This document shows positions 1 to 7,854 of a stretch of DNA of 64,000 nucleotides, piece by piece; the stretch's first letter is position 1; every line of letters starts with the position of its first letter. Position numbers and translations under genes: made by a program. The notes under the pieces were generated by a model, which saw nothing but the letters and a program-made list of their open reading frames with translations, was not told the DNA's origin and made no database searches. This DNA is from Chloroflexota bacterium. Lineage in GTDB: Bacteria; Chloroflexota; Anaerolineae; Aggregatilineales; Phototrophicaceae. The DNA is taken from the NCBI GenBank assembly GCA_028873975.1, contig JAPPMO010000107.1, forward strand, positions 1-64,000, given 5' to 3'.

Positions 1-2
1 AC

Positions 3-26
3 TGGGGAAGGGCCGGGGATGGGGTA
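3..26 (+). repeat. G-rich dispersed repeat, partial copy (family A)
   Basis: A G-rich stretch (GGGGAAGG then CCGGGGATGGGG). Related strings occur at 18565-18585 and 37147-37171, and a related G-rich string lies inside a gene at 31838-31860. It lies outside any gene. The remainder of 1-240 holds the palindromic element at 70-143 and otherwise nothing I can call. Confidence 0.5.
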
Positions 27-69
27 AAACCTGGGAAGCCGTCCAGATTTCAGTACCGGACAAGCCCTG

Positions 70-143
70 TAGGGGCGACCAATCTGGTCGCCCGTTGATT
101 TTCGCCCGACATGAACGGCGGGCGACATGGTATGTCGCCCCTA
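70..143. repeat. Composite palindromic repeat (family B), two facing hairpins
   Basis: Two 9-bp perfect hairpins face each other: GGGCGACCA/TGGTCGCCC at 73-93 and GGGCGACAT/ATGTCGCCC at 120-140. The outer ends, TAGGGGCGAC at 70-79 and GTCGCCCCTA at 134-143, are also inverted repeats, so the whole 74 bp is a nested palindrome. Relatives occur at 23364-23389, 33327-33352 and 48101-48195. Confidence 0.7.
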
Positions 144-243
144 CGGGATTCGACATGAACGGGGCGGGCGTAGCGTGTAGAGGCGGTCCGATAGTCCATG
201 ATACAATAGAGCGCGACGATCATGCCTGAGAGGACGGCATTTG

Positions 244-1164
244 ATGCCTCGAATCCATGTCATTGGCGCCCTGGTATACGACCTGGTGTTTAATATCCCC
301 GATTGGATTGAACCCAATCGCGCGGTGCACGCCTCCCGGGTCACCCTCTCCCCAGGCGGCAAGGCATTAAACCAGGCTGCGGCAGCCCGCCTCCTCGGCG
401 CTGACGTCGCGTTGATAGGTTGTGTAGGCGACGATCTCTTTGGCGCGCAAATGCTGCGGGAACTGCGGAATATCGGCCTGAACATCGACCATGTCATTAC
501 GCTGGATTCGGCCAGGACCAGTTTGGCCAGCATCGTGGTTAAAGACATGGTCCCGGGCTTTATCGGCGCGCCGGACGCCAGCCGCAAGATCGGCGCAGGC
601 GATATCGACAAGGCATTGCGCAATCTGCACAAGGACGATCTGCTCTTGACTGACTTCGAAATACCGCAGGAACTGGTCCATTATGCGCTGGCGCTCGCCA
701 GGAACGCCGGCGCCACAACCCTCCTTAATCCCGCGCCCTTCTTTACCCGTGACGCATTTCTGTTCGAATATCTCCATTTGGTGGATGTCATCATACCCAA
801 CAAATTTGAGGCGCAGCTGATCGCCGGGGACGACAGTGATGACCTGGACCTGTTGGCGCGGCGGCTGCTGAATATGGGCATCAGGCAAGTCCTGATGACA
901 CTGGGAGAAGATGGCTGCGTACTTTATGACGGGGAGCGCAAGCTGGAGCAATCCGCATTCAAGGTCCCGGTTGTGGATACAACCGGCGCCAGCGACGCCT
1001 TTGTCGGCGCCTACGCGCTTGCTATGATCAAGGGCTGGCCCGGCCAGCGGGCGCTCAAGTTCGCCACAGCGGCGGCTGGACTGGCTTGCGGCAAACACGG
1101 TACGATGTCTTCCTTGCCGCGTTTGCGCGCTGTAAACTCGCTTTTGCGGGCGGGTGGTAAGTAA
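244..1164 (+). CDS. PfkB-family carbohydrate kinase (ribokinase-like)
   Basis: Predicted cytoplasmic kinase that phosphorylates a sugar or nucleoside with ATP. The N-terminal signature GGKALNQAAAARLLGADV is followed by GCVGDDLFG. The C-terminal PfkB signature DTTGASDAFVGAYA carries the catalytic Asp, although the usual GAGD reads GASD. About 306 residues is normal for the family. I chose ATG 244 over TTG 241 because GAGAGGA at 228-234 gives 9 nt spacing. It is monocistronic, or leads the sigma-factor pair 55 nt downstream. Substrate cannot be assigned; ribokinase and fructokinase are both possible. Confidence 0.88.
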   Translation: MPRIHVIGALVYDLVFNIPDWIEPNRAVHASRVTLSPGGKALNQAAAARLLGADVALIGCVGDDLFGAQMLRELRNIGLNIDHVITLDSARTSLASIVVKDMVPGFIGAPDASRKIGAGDIDKALRNLHKDDLLLTDFEIPQELVHYALALARNAGATTLLNPAPFFTRDAFLFEYLHLVDVIIPNKFEAQLIAGDDSDDLDLLARRLLNMGIRQVLMTLGEDGCVLYDGERKLEQSAFKVPVVDTTGASDAFVGAYALAMIKGWPGQRALKFATAAAGLACGKHGTMSSLPRLRAVNSLLRAGGK

Positions 1165-1179
1165 ATGCTTACGCTCCCT

Positions 1180-1206
1180 GGAGTTGCGTAACCGCACATA
1201 TCGTCA
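1180..1206 (+). promoter_or_regulatory. Possible ECF-type promoter upstream of the sigma-factor gene
   Basis: GGAGTT at 1180-1185 and CGTCA at 1202-1206 are separated by 16 nt. This resembles the general ECF consensus GGAAC-N16-CGTC. It would make the sigma gene autoregulated with a leader of under 10 nt, and ATG 1220 indeed has no clear Shine-Dalgarno. Match by eye only. Confidence 0.25.
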
Positions 1207-1219
1207 CGGGTTTTAGACT

Positions 1220-1834
1220 ATGCAACAGTTGTTTGCACGACGCAAGAAATACAAAACGCTTGCTGACCGGACGCTGGTGGAATTGGCCGCCGACGACAAA
1301 GAGGCTTTTGGCGAGCTTTACGAGAGATATTTGACCAAGATCTACAATTATGTCTACTATCGTACGGGCAACACGCACGACGCCGAGGATTTGACCGCCA
1401 AGGTATTTCAGCGAGCGATGTCTCATATCGGTACTTATGTCGACCGGGGGCTGCCCTTTCAGGCTTGGCTCTATCGTATCGCTCACAATTTGGTTGCCAA
1501 CTGGCATCGTGATCAGGGTAAACGCAAGATCATCGCGCTTGATGACTTTGTCGCGCATTCGCTGCAGTCCGAAGCGCCGGATCGCTGGACTGAAGAGCGG
1601 GAAGAGCAAAAGCAACTCATGGAAGCGGTGCGCCGCTTGCCGGAAGATCGTCAGCAGTTGCTCTTGCTCAAATTCATCGAGCAATTGTCCAATGCGGAAA
1701 TTGGCGAGATTATGGGTCGAACGGAAGGCGCGGTCAAATCGCTCTATCACCGGACGCTGTTGGCTTTGCGGGAAGATTTGGCGCGCCAGGAAGATATCGG
1801 CGCTGCTCGTCGTCTAAGCGGAAAAGAAGGATAA
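1220..1834 (+). CDS. RNA polymerase sigma factor, ECF (sigma-70 family)
   Basis: Binds core RNA polymerase and directs it to an alternative promoter set. Region 2 spans roughly residues 22-95, with FGELYERYLTKIYNYVYYRT and the AEDLTAKVFQRA helix, then FQAWLYRIAHNLVANWHRD. Region 4 is near 135-185, with RLPEDRQQLLLLKFIEQLS and the recognition-helix stretch GRTEGAVKSLYHRTLLALRE. At 204 residues it fits a two-domain ECF factor without a C-terminal extension. The gene 8 nt downstream encodes a small membrane protein that is probably its anti-sigma partner. Confidence 0.93.
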   Translation: MQQLFARRKKYKTLADRTLVELAADDKEAFGELYERYLTKIYNYVYYRTGNTHDAEDLTAKVFQRAMSHIGTYVDRGLPFQAWLYRIAHNLVANWHRDQGKRKIIALDDFVAHSLQSEAPDRWTEEREEQKQLMEAVRRLPEDRQQLLLLKFIEQLSNAEIGEIMGRTEGAVKSLYHRTLLALREDLARQEDIGAARRLSGKEG

Positions 1835-1842
1835 GGACGATC

Positions 1843-2226
1843 ATGGATTCACATGCCGACGCCAAGGCGCAAGACTTCGTCGATGACATCACCGGCGCGC
1901 TGCAACAGGGAAATTCGCTAGACCCGCTTGTTGACTTGCCCGACGGCGCGCGCGAGGAGGTTGTGGATCTAGTTTCTCTTATTCAAGGTTTGCGCGATAC
2001 CTTGCTTCCGGTGGAGCCGAGCGCGGAATTTGCCGCCCACTTGAAAACGCAACTGCTGGAAAGCGAAGCGGGGCTGGCGGCGCGTTTGAGGAAAATGCCC
2101 GCGCGCCTTCATGTCGCTGCGATCCTCGCTCTCTTCGCCGGATTCAGCCTCTTGCTTTCGAGGCGACTATTTGGCGCCTCCGCCGCGCAGGAAATCTCCG
2201 AGGAACCTGTCGCGACAGCGCTGTAG
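1843..2226 (+). CDS. Small single-pass membrane protein, putative anti-sigma factor
   Basis: A 127-residue protein with an acidic N-terminal domain and one hydrophobic segment near residues 90-107 (LHVAAILALFAGFSLLL), followed by a short tail. It starts 8 nt after the ECF sigma gene with GGATAAGGA upstream, so the two are probably co-translated. It has no Cys or His residues, so it cannot be a classical zinc-binding anti-sigma domain. The function is inferred from position and topology only. Confidence 0.55.
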   Translation: MDSHADAKAQDFVDDITGALQQGNSLDPLVDLPDGAREEVVDLVSLIQGLRDTLLPVEPSAEFAAHLKTQLLESEAGLAARLRKMPARLHVAAILALFAGFSLLLSRRLFGASAAQEISEEPVATAL

Positions 2227-2353
2227 CCTCCCTTCGTTTTGATGCCGGGTTATGCACTGAGCAAGAAGCCAGTTTGCGTGCCGGACTGTATTGGCGCATC
2301 TTGCGAACGACGGACTATTTCGTCGACTGTCAGCTTGGCGATAGGATCGGTCA

Positions 2354-3454
2354 ATGGCAGAGTCCCGGCTAAGTCTGCGGCAACTGAATCGGACGTTATT
2401 GACACGGCAAATGCTCTTGGACCGTCAGGATATGCGCCCGGTTGCAGCTACCGAGCGTCTGATCGCCTTACAGTCGCAGATACCTAATCCGCCCTATATC
2501 GGCTTGTGGACGCGCCTGCGTCGCTTTGAACGACGCCAGCTGACCGCGCTGCTTGAATCCCGCGAGATAGTGCGCGCCCCCTGGATACGCTCGACCTTGC
2601 ACCTGGTTTCGGCGGAAGATCATCAACGCTTTCAGTCGGTCATTCAACCGGCTTTGCTTCGCGGTCTCCGGTCATTTTTTGGGGCTCGCGGCGCGGACCT
2701 GGATATTGAGCGGCTGCTAAGCATTGCCAAGCCCTTCCTGGAGTCAAATCAGCCCTCGATAGGCGCGCTTCGCGCGCATTTGCAGGAACACCAGCCGACA
2801 TTGAACAAAGAAGCGATGGCTTATGCTGTGCGCAGCTGCCTGCCGCTGGTGCAAATACCGCCTGGCGGGACTTGGGGCGCGGGCACGCGCGCCACCTATA
2901 CCACCGCTGCGAAATGGCTGGGTAGAGCCGATTCCTCTGATTTGACAAATCTGTTCCGCCGCTATCTGGCCGCCTTTGGTCCCGCGGACGTTATGGATTT
3001 CCAGACCTGGACCGGCATGACCCGTTTGAAATCTCAACTGGCGCCGGCGCTGGCCGATCTCGTGGTCTATCAGAGTGAAAACGGTCCCGACTTGTACGAC
3101 CTGCCCGCAGCGACAATTGCCGCGCCGGACTCGATAGCGCCGCTCCGCTTCATCCCGGAATACGATAACATCCTTATCGCGCACCGGGATCGCTCGCGCA
3201 TCCTCCCCGACGCGCATCGCAAAAAAGTTTTTCTGAGCGCGGGCCGCGTCATTGGCGCCGTCTTGATCGACGGCTTCGTCGGCGCGACCTGGAAGGTCAA
3301 AAAGGACAAGAATTCTCTTCGCCTCTTTGTCACGCTCTTTGAAGCGAAGCCAAAGGCTTGCCTGCGGGCGCTAGAGGAAGAGGGCAACCGGCTGCTTCGC
3401 TTCTTTGACGACGAGGCAAACAACCAGGCTGTCGTGATCGATACCTATGATTGA
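2354..3454 (+). CDS. Winged-helix DNA-binding domain protein (HTH_42, AlkZ/YcaQ-like superfamily)
   Basis: A 366-residue protein whose start, LSLRQLNRTLLTRQMLLDR, and following ERLIALQSQIPNPPYIGLW are typical of the HTH_42 family. That family includes DNA glycosylases for bulky or crosslinked lesions (AlkZ, YcaQ) and many uncharacterised actinobacterial and chloroflexal relatives. SAEDHQRF and the C-terminal FVGATWKVKKDKNSLRLFV also fit. AGGA lies about 8 nt before ATG 2354. It stands alone between the sigma pair and the histidine genes. Repair activity is possible but not shown. Confidence 0.8.
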   Translation: MAESRLSLRQLNRTLLTRQMLLDRQDMRPVAATERLIALQSQIPNPPYIGLWTRLRRFERRQLTALLESREIVRAPWIRSTLHLVSAEDHQRFQSVIQPALLRGLRSFFGARGADLDIERLLSIAKPFLESNQPSIGALRAHLQEHQPTLNKEAMAYAVRSCLPLVQIPPGGTWGAGTRATYTTAAKWLGRADSSDLTNLFRRYLAAFGPADVMDFQTWTGMTRLKSQLAPALADLVVYQSENGPDLYDLPAATIAAPDSIAPLRFIPEYDNILIAHRDRSRILPDAHRKKVFLSAGRVIGAVLIDGFVGATWKVKKDKNSLRLFVTLFEAKPKACLRALEEEGNRLLRFFDDEANNQAVVIDTYD

Positions 3455-3537
3455 GCGCCGAGCGGCTCTACTCGTTCTCGCATTTGCGTGATAGTCTGTT
3501 GTTTTGACGTTCAAAGGGTAGATACGGTCCGCTGATC

Positions 3538-5091
3538 ATGCCATCAGCAGAAAAAATCACGGCTTTGCGCGGCATGCGCGACGTATTCAGCGCTGAATAC
3601 GCCCAGCGCAGAGGCATTCAGGCCCAGCTCGAAGGGCATCTGCTGCGGCATGCCTACGTGCCGATCGAATTGCCGATCCTGGAAAATACCGAACTTTATC
3701 TGCGCAAATCCGGTGAAGACATCGCCTCGCGCTTGTATGAGTTCGATTTCAAGAGCCGGCGCATTGCCCTGCGCCCGGAACTTACAGCATCCATTTTGCG
3801 CGCCTATGTCGAGCATTTGCAGGACGAGCCGCTGCCCTTGCGGATTCAGTATGCGGGTCCCGTGTTTCGCTACGAGAAGCCGCAACACAACCGATTCCGG
3901 CAGTTTACCGTTGCCGGCGCCGAGCTTTTGGGCGCGGCGGGACCCTTGGCGGATGCCGAGATTCTCTACCTGGCTTGCAGCGGCTTGGCTGCGCTTGGCG
4001 TTGGCAGGCGCCGTCTCGTTGTCGGTCATAGCGAGATACTAGAAGGTTTTTTGACTTCGCTGGGTTTGCGCAGGCAACTGCTGAATTATCTCCTGCGGAA
4101 TATGGAAAACATCCGCAAACGCGGCATGGATGCCGTCATAGCTTCTCTGCGTGATCTCTATCCTGACCTTGATGGCCTTGCGACCGCGGAAGCAGGTTCT
4201 CGACCCGCCGGCGACTTCAAGAGCCGGCAGTTAATTGATTTGCTGCGCGAGATGAGCGATGGCGAAGCTCATCAAGCAATCACGGACTTTCTGCACAGCC
4301 TCAATATCCGCATCGATACCAATCGTGACGAAGACGAAGTTATCGACCGGCTTTTGCACAAGATCCGCGAAGACGAACAAGCCCCGAAAGTTCGCGCCGC
4401 GCTCGAATACATGCGAAAGCTCAGCGATCTGACCGGTCCGGCCGGGGAGATCCTTGGGCGGGCCCGCGACCTGTTCGCGGAATACGATGTCAATCCAGGC
4501 GCCCTGGACACTTTGGAGGCGACTTTCCTTCAACTCGGTCTATTTGGCGAGCTGGACGCGGATATACATTTGGACTTGGGCTTGAATAGGGGATTGCACT
4601 ATTACACCGGCTTGATGTTCGAGATCCACTGCGTGGGCGAAAGCGGGGAAGATATCCAGCTTTGCGGGGGCGGGCGCTACGATAAGCTGATCAGTATTCT
4701 TGGCGGTAATGAGCCAACGCCGGCGGCGGGCTTCGCCTACGGCATCGAGAGGGTCGCCAGCGTTTTGAATACCGGAGCGCGCCCTTCGCTGAACCGTCCA
4801 AATGTATACGTCATTCCGGTAGCGGAAGGTGAAATCGCCTACTGTCTGCAATTGGCTAACAGCCTGCGCGCCAGGCGTCTGGTGGTGGAGGTCGGCCTGG
4901 ACGAGCGCAATTTGCGCCGGAGCCTCAAACACGCTGACCGCAAGGGAGCGGACGCGGTTGTCATCGTTGGCGAGAGAGAACGCGAGGGTGGTCAAGTCGT
5001 CCTGAGAGATATGCGCAGCCGTCAAGAGATGACCGTCGCCTTGGACGATGTCCCCGATCTAGTGACGAGGGTGTTCACGGATGATGATTGA
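3538..5091 (+). CDS. Histidyl-tRNA synthetase-like protein (HisRS or HisZ regulatory subunit)
   Basis: Class II synthetase fold. LRPELTASILRAYVEH is near residues 78-93, motif 2 FRYEKPQHNRFRQF is at 110-123, a HisRS-type LNRGLHYYTG is near 348-357, and motif 3 CGGGRYDKL is near 376. The C-terminus (about 420-517) looks like an anticodon-binding domain. At 517 residues it is longer than typical HisZ (about 390) or HisRS (about 420), with extra helical sequence near 215-330. It overlaps hisG by 11 nt, pointing to a histidine-biosynthesis role as HisZ. However, motif-2 Arg and the RGLxYY Arg are kept, so aminoacylation is not excluded. Confidence 0.8.
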   Translation: MPSAEKITALRGMRDVFSAEYAQRRGIQAQLEGHLLRHAYVPIELPILENTELYLRKSGEDIASRLYEFDFKSRRIALRPELTASILRAYVEHLQDEPLPLRIQYAGPVFRYEKPQHNRFRQFTVAGAELLGAAGPLADAEILYLACSGLAALGVGRRRLVVGHSEILEGFLTSLGLRRQLLNYLLRNMENIRKRGMDAVIASLRDLYPDLDGLATAEAGSRPAGDFKSRQLIDLLREMSDGEAHQAITDFLHSLNIRIDTNRDEDEVIDRLLHKIREDEQAPKVRAALEYMRKLSDLTGPAGEILGRARDLFAEYDVNPGALDTLEATFLQLGLFGELDADIHLDLGLNRGLHYYTGLMFEIHCVGESGEDIQLCGGGRYDKLISILGGNEPTPAAGFAYGIERVASVLNTGARPSLNRPNVYVIPVAEGEIAYCLQLANSLRARRLVVEVGLDERNLRRSLKHADRKGADAVVIVGEREREGGQVVLRDMRSRQEMTVALDDVPDLVTRVFTDDD

Positions 5092-6124
5092 CAGGGTTGC
5101 CGCGGATAAACTGATACTGGCATTGCCAAGCAAGGGAAGGCTGGGGGACGCTTCCGAGAGTTTTTTTGGCCGGGCGGGCTTGCGGATATACAAACCCAAT
5201 CGCCGTCAATACACCGCGACGATCCCCAGCTTGCCCCGCGCCGAGGTCGTCTATCAGCGTCCGCGCGATATCCTGGGCAAGGTCGGCGAGGGACGCGTCG
5301 ACATCGGCATCACGGGTTACGACATCCTTGCCGAATACGGTAGCGAAACTGAAGACGTGATCATCATTGAAAAGCTCGGCTTTGGCAGATGCGAATTGCT
5401 TTTGGCCGTGCCCGATTCCTGGATTGACGTCACCTCTATTGCCGACCTGGCCGACCTGAGTTTGCGACATCACGAACGTGGAAAACAGTTGCGCATCGCC
5501 ACCAAGTACGGCAACTTGACCAAGGGTTTTATGTACCGCCAAGGCATCTCGCAATTTTTGCTGGTGCATGCCGACGGCGCCATGGAAGCCGCGCCCCGCA
5601 TGGGTTACGCCGATATGATCGCTGACTTGTCCGAAACCGGCACTACCTTGCGGGAGAACCACCTGCGGCCAATTGACGGCGGCGCGATACTCGCTTCGCA
5701 AGCGGTGCTGATTGGCAATCGACGCAGCTTGCGCGAATCCTCAGCCAAGCTGGAGACCTTGCGCGAGATGATTGAACTAATTGAGGCGCATCGCCGCGCC
5801 AGCCGCTTTGTATCTCTGCGCGCGAACATCCGCGGCGACTCGCTTGCCGATGTACAAAGGCGAATTCTTGCCAACCCGGCCTTAAGCGGCAGCAAGGGAC
5901 CCGGCGTCGTTGCGGTGGCCAGTCCCCAGGGAGCTGCAGAAAAATGGTTCGAGACCAACTTGCTGGTCCCATCGGACCTGATCCACAAGACCATGCGGCA
6001 CTTGCGGGATCTGGGCGGTACCGACATCATCGTCATGCGACCGAATTATGTCTTTGACGAAAAGTCGGAAACTTATGAACGATTTGAATCATTGCTGTCC
6101 GGGGACGGTGATGTCGATTTGTGA
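5081..6124 (+). CDS. hisG: ATP phosphoribosyltransferase, long form
   Basis: Catalyses the first step of histidine synthesis, joining ATP and PRPP. The N-terminus has LILALPSKGRLGD and then DILGKVGEGRVDIGITGYD, typical of HisG. The C-terminal 75 residues (KWFETNLLVPSDLIHK, LGGTDIIVMRPNYVF) resemble the ACT-like HisG_C domain that binds histidine in long-form enzymes. The length of 347 residues also fits the long form. It starts inside the upstream HisRS-like gene with GAGGGTG about 9 nt ahead. Long-form HisG normally works without HisZ, which makes this pairing odd. Confidence 0.9.
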   Translation: MMIDRVAADKLILALPSKGRLGDASESFFGRAGLRIYKPNRRQYTATIPSLPRAEVVYQRPRDILGKVGEGRVDIGITGYDILAEYGSETEDVIIIEKLGFGRCELLLAVPDSWIDVTSIADLADLSLRHHERGKQLRIATKYGNLTKGFMYRQGISQFLLVHADGAMEAAPRMGYADMIADLSETGTTLRENHLRPIDGGAILASQAVLIGNRRSLRESSAKLETLREMIELIEAHRRASRFVSLRANIRGDSLADVQRRILANPALSGSKGPGVVAVASPQGAAEKWFETNLLVPSDLIHKTMRHLRDLGGTDIIVMRPNYVFDEKSETYERFESLLSGDGDVDL

Positions 6125-6133
6125 GAAGAGTCC

Positions 6134-6976
6134 ATGAGTAAAGTTGGCATCATTAATCCGGGCGCCATGGGCATATCAATCGCGGCTTCGGCGCGGGCGG
6201 CCGGGCATGTTGTGCTGTGGTCTTCCGCCGGGCGCAGCGCGGCTAGTCGGCAGCGAGCGGCGGAACAGGGCTTGCTCGAGGTCGATTCGATTGCGGATCT
6301 CTGCGGGGCCTGCGAACTGATTCTATGCGTCTGCCCGCCACATGCTGCCGAATCTGTGGCGGGAGCGGTCATCGCGGCTGGATTCCGCGGTCTGTATTGT
6401 GATGGCAATGCGATCGCGCCCCGGAAGGCTCTCGCAATCGGCGAGGCAATGAGCGCGGCGGGCATCGACTTCGTCGACGGCAGCATCATCGGACCGCCGG
6501 CCTGGAAGCCGGGTAGCACGCGCTTCTACCTCTCGGGCCCCTCCGCAGCGCAGGTGGCGGACTTGTTTGCGGGCGCCGTCACGGAAGCGATTGTAATCGG
6601 TGATGAGATTGGACGAGCCTCGGCGCTAAAGATGGCATTCGCGTCGGGGACAAAAGGCTTTACAGCCTTGCAAGCGGCGATTCAAGCGCTCGCCGAGAGC
6701 CTTGGCGTACGAGAAGACTTGTATCGCGAGTGGGAAAGGCGCGATGCGGATTCGGCCACCCGGGCGCAAGACAATATGCGCGGCGTCACAGAGAAAGCCT
6801 GGCGCTTCACCGGCGAGATGAAAGAAATCGCGGATACCTTTGCAGGAGCGGGACTGCCGAAGGGATTCTTCCTCGCCGCCCATGATGTTTACCAGCGTAT
6901 GGCGCATTTCAAGGATGCCGATGAATTGCCGCCGCTCGACGAGGTTCTGGCAGCTTTGTTGGACGCTCGCCCTTAG
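6134..6976 (+). CDS. NAD(P)-dependent oxidoreductase with DUF1932 C-terminal domain
   Basis: 6-phosphogluconate-dehydrogenase-like protein. The N-terminal Rossmann fold starts VGIINPGAMGISIAASARAAG, and DFVDGSIIGPPAWKPG is the substrate-loop region of this superfamily. The C-terminal helical part (ALKMAFASGTKGFTALQAAI) fits the DUF1932/phosphogluconate-dehydrogenase-like domain. It begins 9 nt after hisG and so may share its transcript. Its stop overlaps by 4 nt the stop of the convergent HAD gene. The substrate is unknown, probably a 3-hydroxyacid. Confidence 0.85.
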   Translation: MSKVGIINPGAMGISIAASARAAGHVVLWSSAGRSAASRQRAAEQGLLEVDSIADLCGACELILCVCPPHAAESVAGAVIAAGFRGLYCDGNAIAPRKALAIGEAMSAAGIDFVDGSIIGPPAWKPGSTRFYLSGPSAAQVADLFAGAVTEAIVIGDEIGRASALKMAFASGTKGFTALQAAIQALAESLGVREDLYREWERRDADSATRAQDNMRGVTEKAWRFTGEMKEIADTFAGAGLPKGFFLAAHDVYQRMAHFKDADELPPLDEVLAALLDARP

Positions 6977-7854
6977 TCGGCATTTTTCAAGGCTTGAATC
7001 AAGTCCGGCAAGCCCTCGAATACAAAATCCGGTTTGGTCGGGCTTGCGGCTAGGCTCGTCTCATCTTCGACCCCGGTCATGACCAGCGCCGTCTTGATGC
7101 CGAGCGCTCGCGCCCCTTGGATATCAGTCCCGATGCGGTCGCCGATCATCAGCGTCTCTTTTGGATCCGCGTCCAATTGACCTAGCGCGGCCTCGAACAT
7201 GCCGCGTTCCGGCTTGCCGATGATTATCGGCGGCTGTCCGGAGGCGGCTTCGATTAAAGCCAGAATGCTGCCGGCGCCCGGTACCAAACCCTCCGGGGCA
7301 GGAAAAGACGAATCCGGATTGGTGCCGATGAAGCCGGCGCCGCCGCGAATCAGCAGTGTGGCTTTCCGCGCTTTTTGGTAAGTCAGATCAGTGTCGATGC
7401 CGCAGACGACCAGCTCCGCATCGTCTTCGACCAGCATAAAACCGGCCTTCGTCAGGATCTGCTTCAGCCCCGCGCCGCCTAGCACAAATATGCGCGTGCC
7501 CGGCGGATGCTTTGTCCGCAAGAAGCTGGCGGTTGCCGTCGCGCTGGTGACAATATGCGCGGGCTGCACGCCATTGACGCCCAGCGTTGCCAGCTTGTCC
7601 ACATAGTCCATCCGGGTCTTGCTGCTGTTGTTTGTGGCAAGAACAAAACCCATGTTCTTGTCAAACATGCAAGCGAAAAACTCGCGCAAGCCGGGCAAAG
7701 GCTGCAGGCCCCGCCACAACACGCCATCCATGTCGGAGATAATCGCTCGTATTTGTTTGAGCAATTGAGCTTGCCTTTCTGCTGTTGGTTTAACCGGTCC
7801 GGTCATTCTGGCATGCGCGCGGCAAGTTTTGGCAGTCGGTTCAGGGGGCGTCAT
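6973..7854 (-). CDS. HAD-superfamily class IIA hydrolase (NagD-like phosphatase)
   Basis: Cytoplasmic phosphatase. Motif I is IISDMDGVLWRG near residues 38-49 with the nucleophilic Asp, and motif II is FVLATNNSSKTR. A Lys comes from IIIGKPERGMFEAAL and motif III/IV is LMIGDRIGTDIQGARALGI. This is the NagD/4-nitrophenylphosphatase pattern. Its ATG overlaps the stop of the KARI-like gene (ATGA), so translation is coupled. The first 30 residues before the HAD core are polar and the start could lie slightly downstream. Substrate unknown. Confidence 0.9.
   Translation of the reverse strand: MTPPEPTAKTCRAHARMTGPVKPTAERQAQLLKQIRAIISDMDGVLWRGLQPLPGLREFFACMFDKNMGFVLATNNSSKTRMDYVDKLATLGVNGVQPAHIVTSATATASFLRTKHPPGTRIFVLGGAGLKQILTKAGFMLVEDDAELVVCGIDTDLTYQKARKATLLIRGGAGFIGTNPDSSFPAPEGLVPGAGSILALIEAASGQPPIIIGKPERGMFEAALGQLDADPKETLMIGDRIGTDIQGARALGIKTALVMTGVEDETSLAASPTKPDFVFEGLPDLIQALKNAD

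Noticed and set aside
2239..2487. Small plus-strand frame before the winged-helix gene
   Set aside because: It overlaps the well-supported start at 2354 in another frame and has no ribosome site or recognisable sequence.
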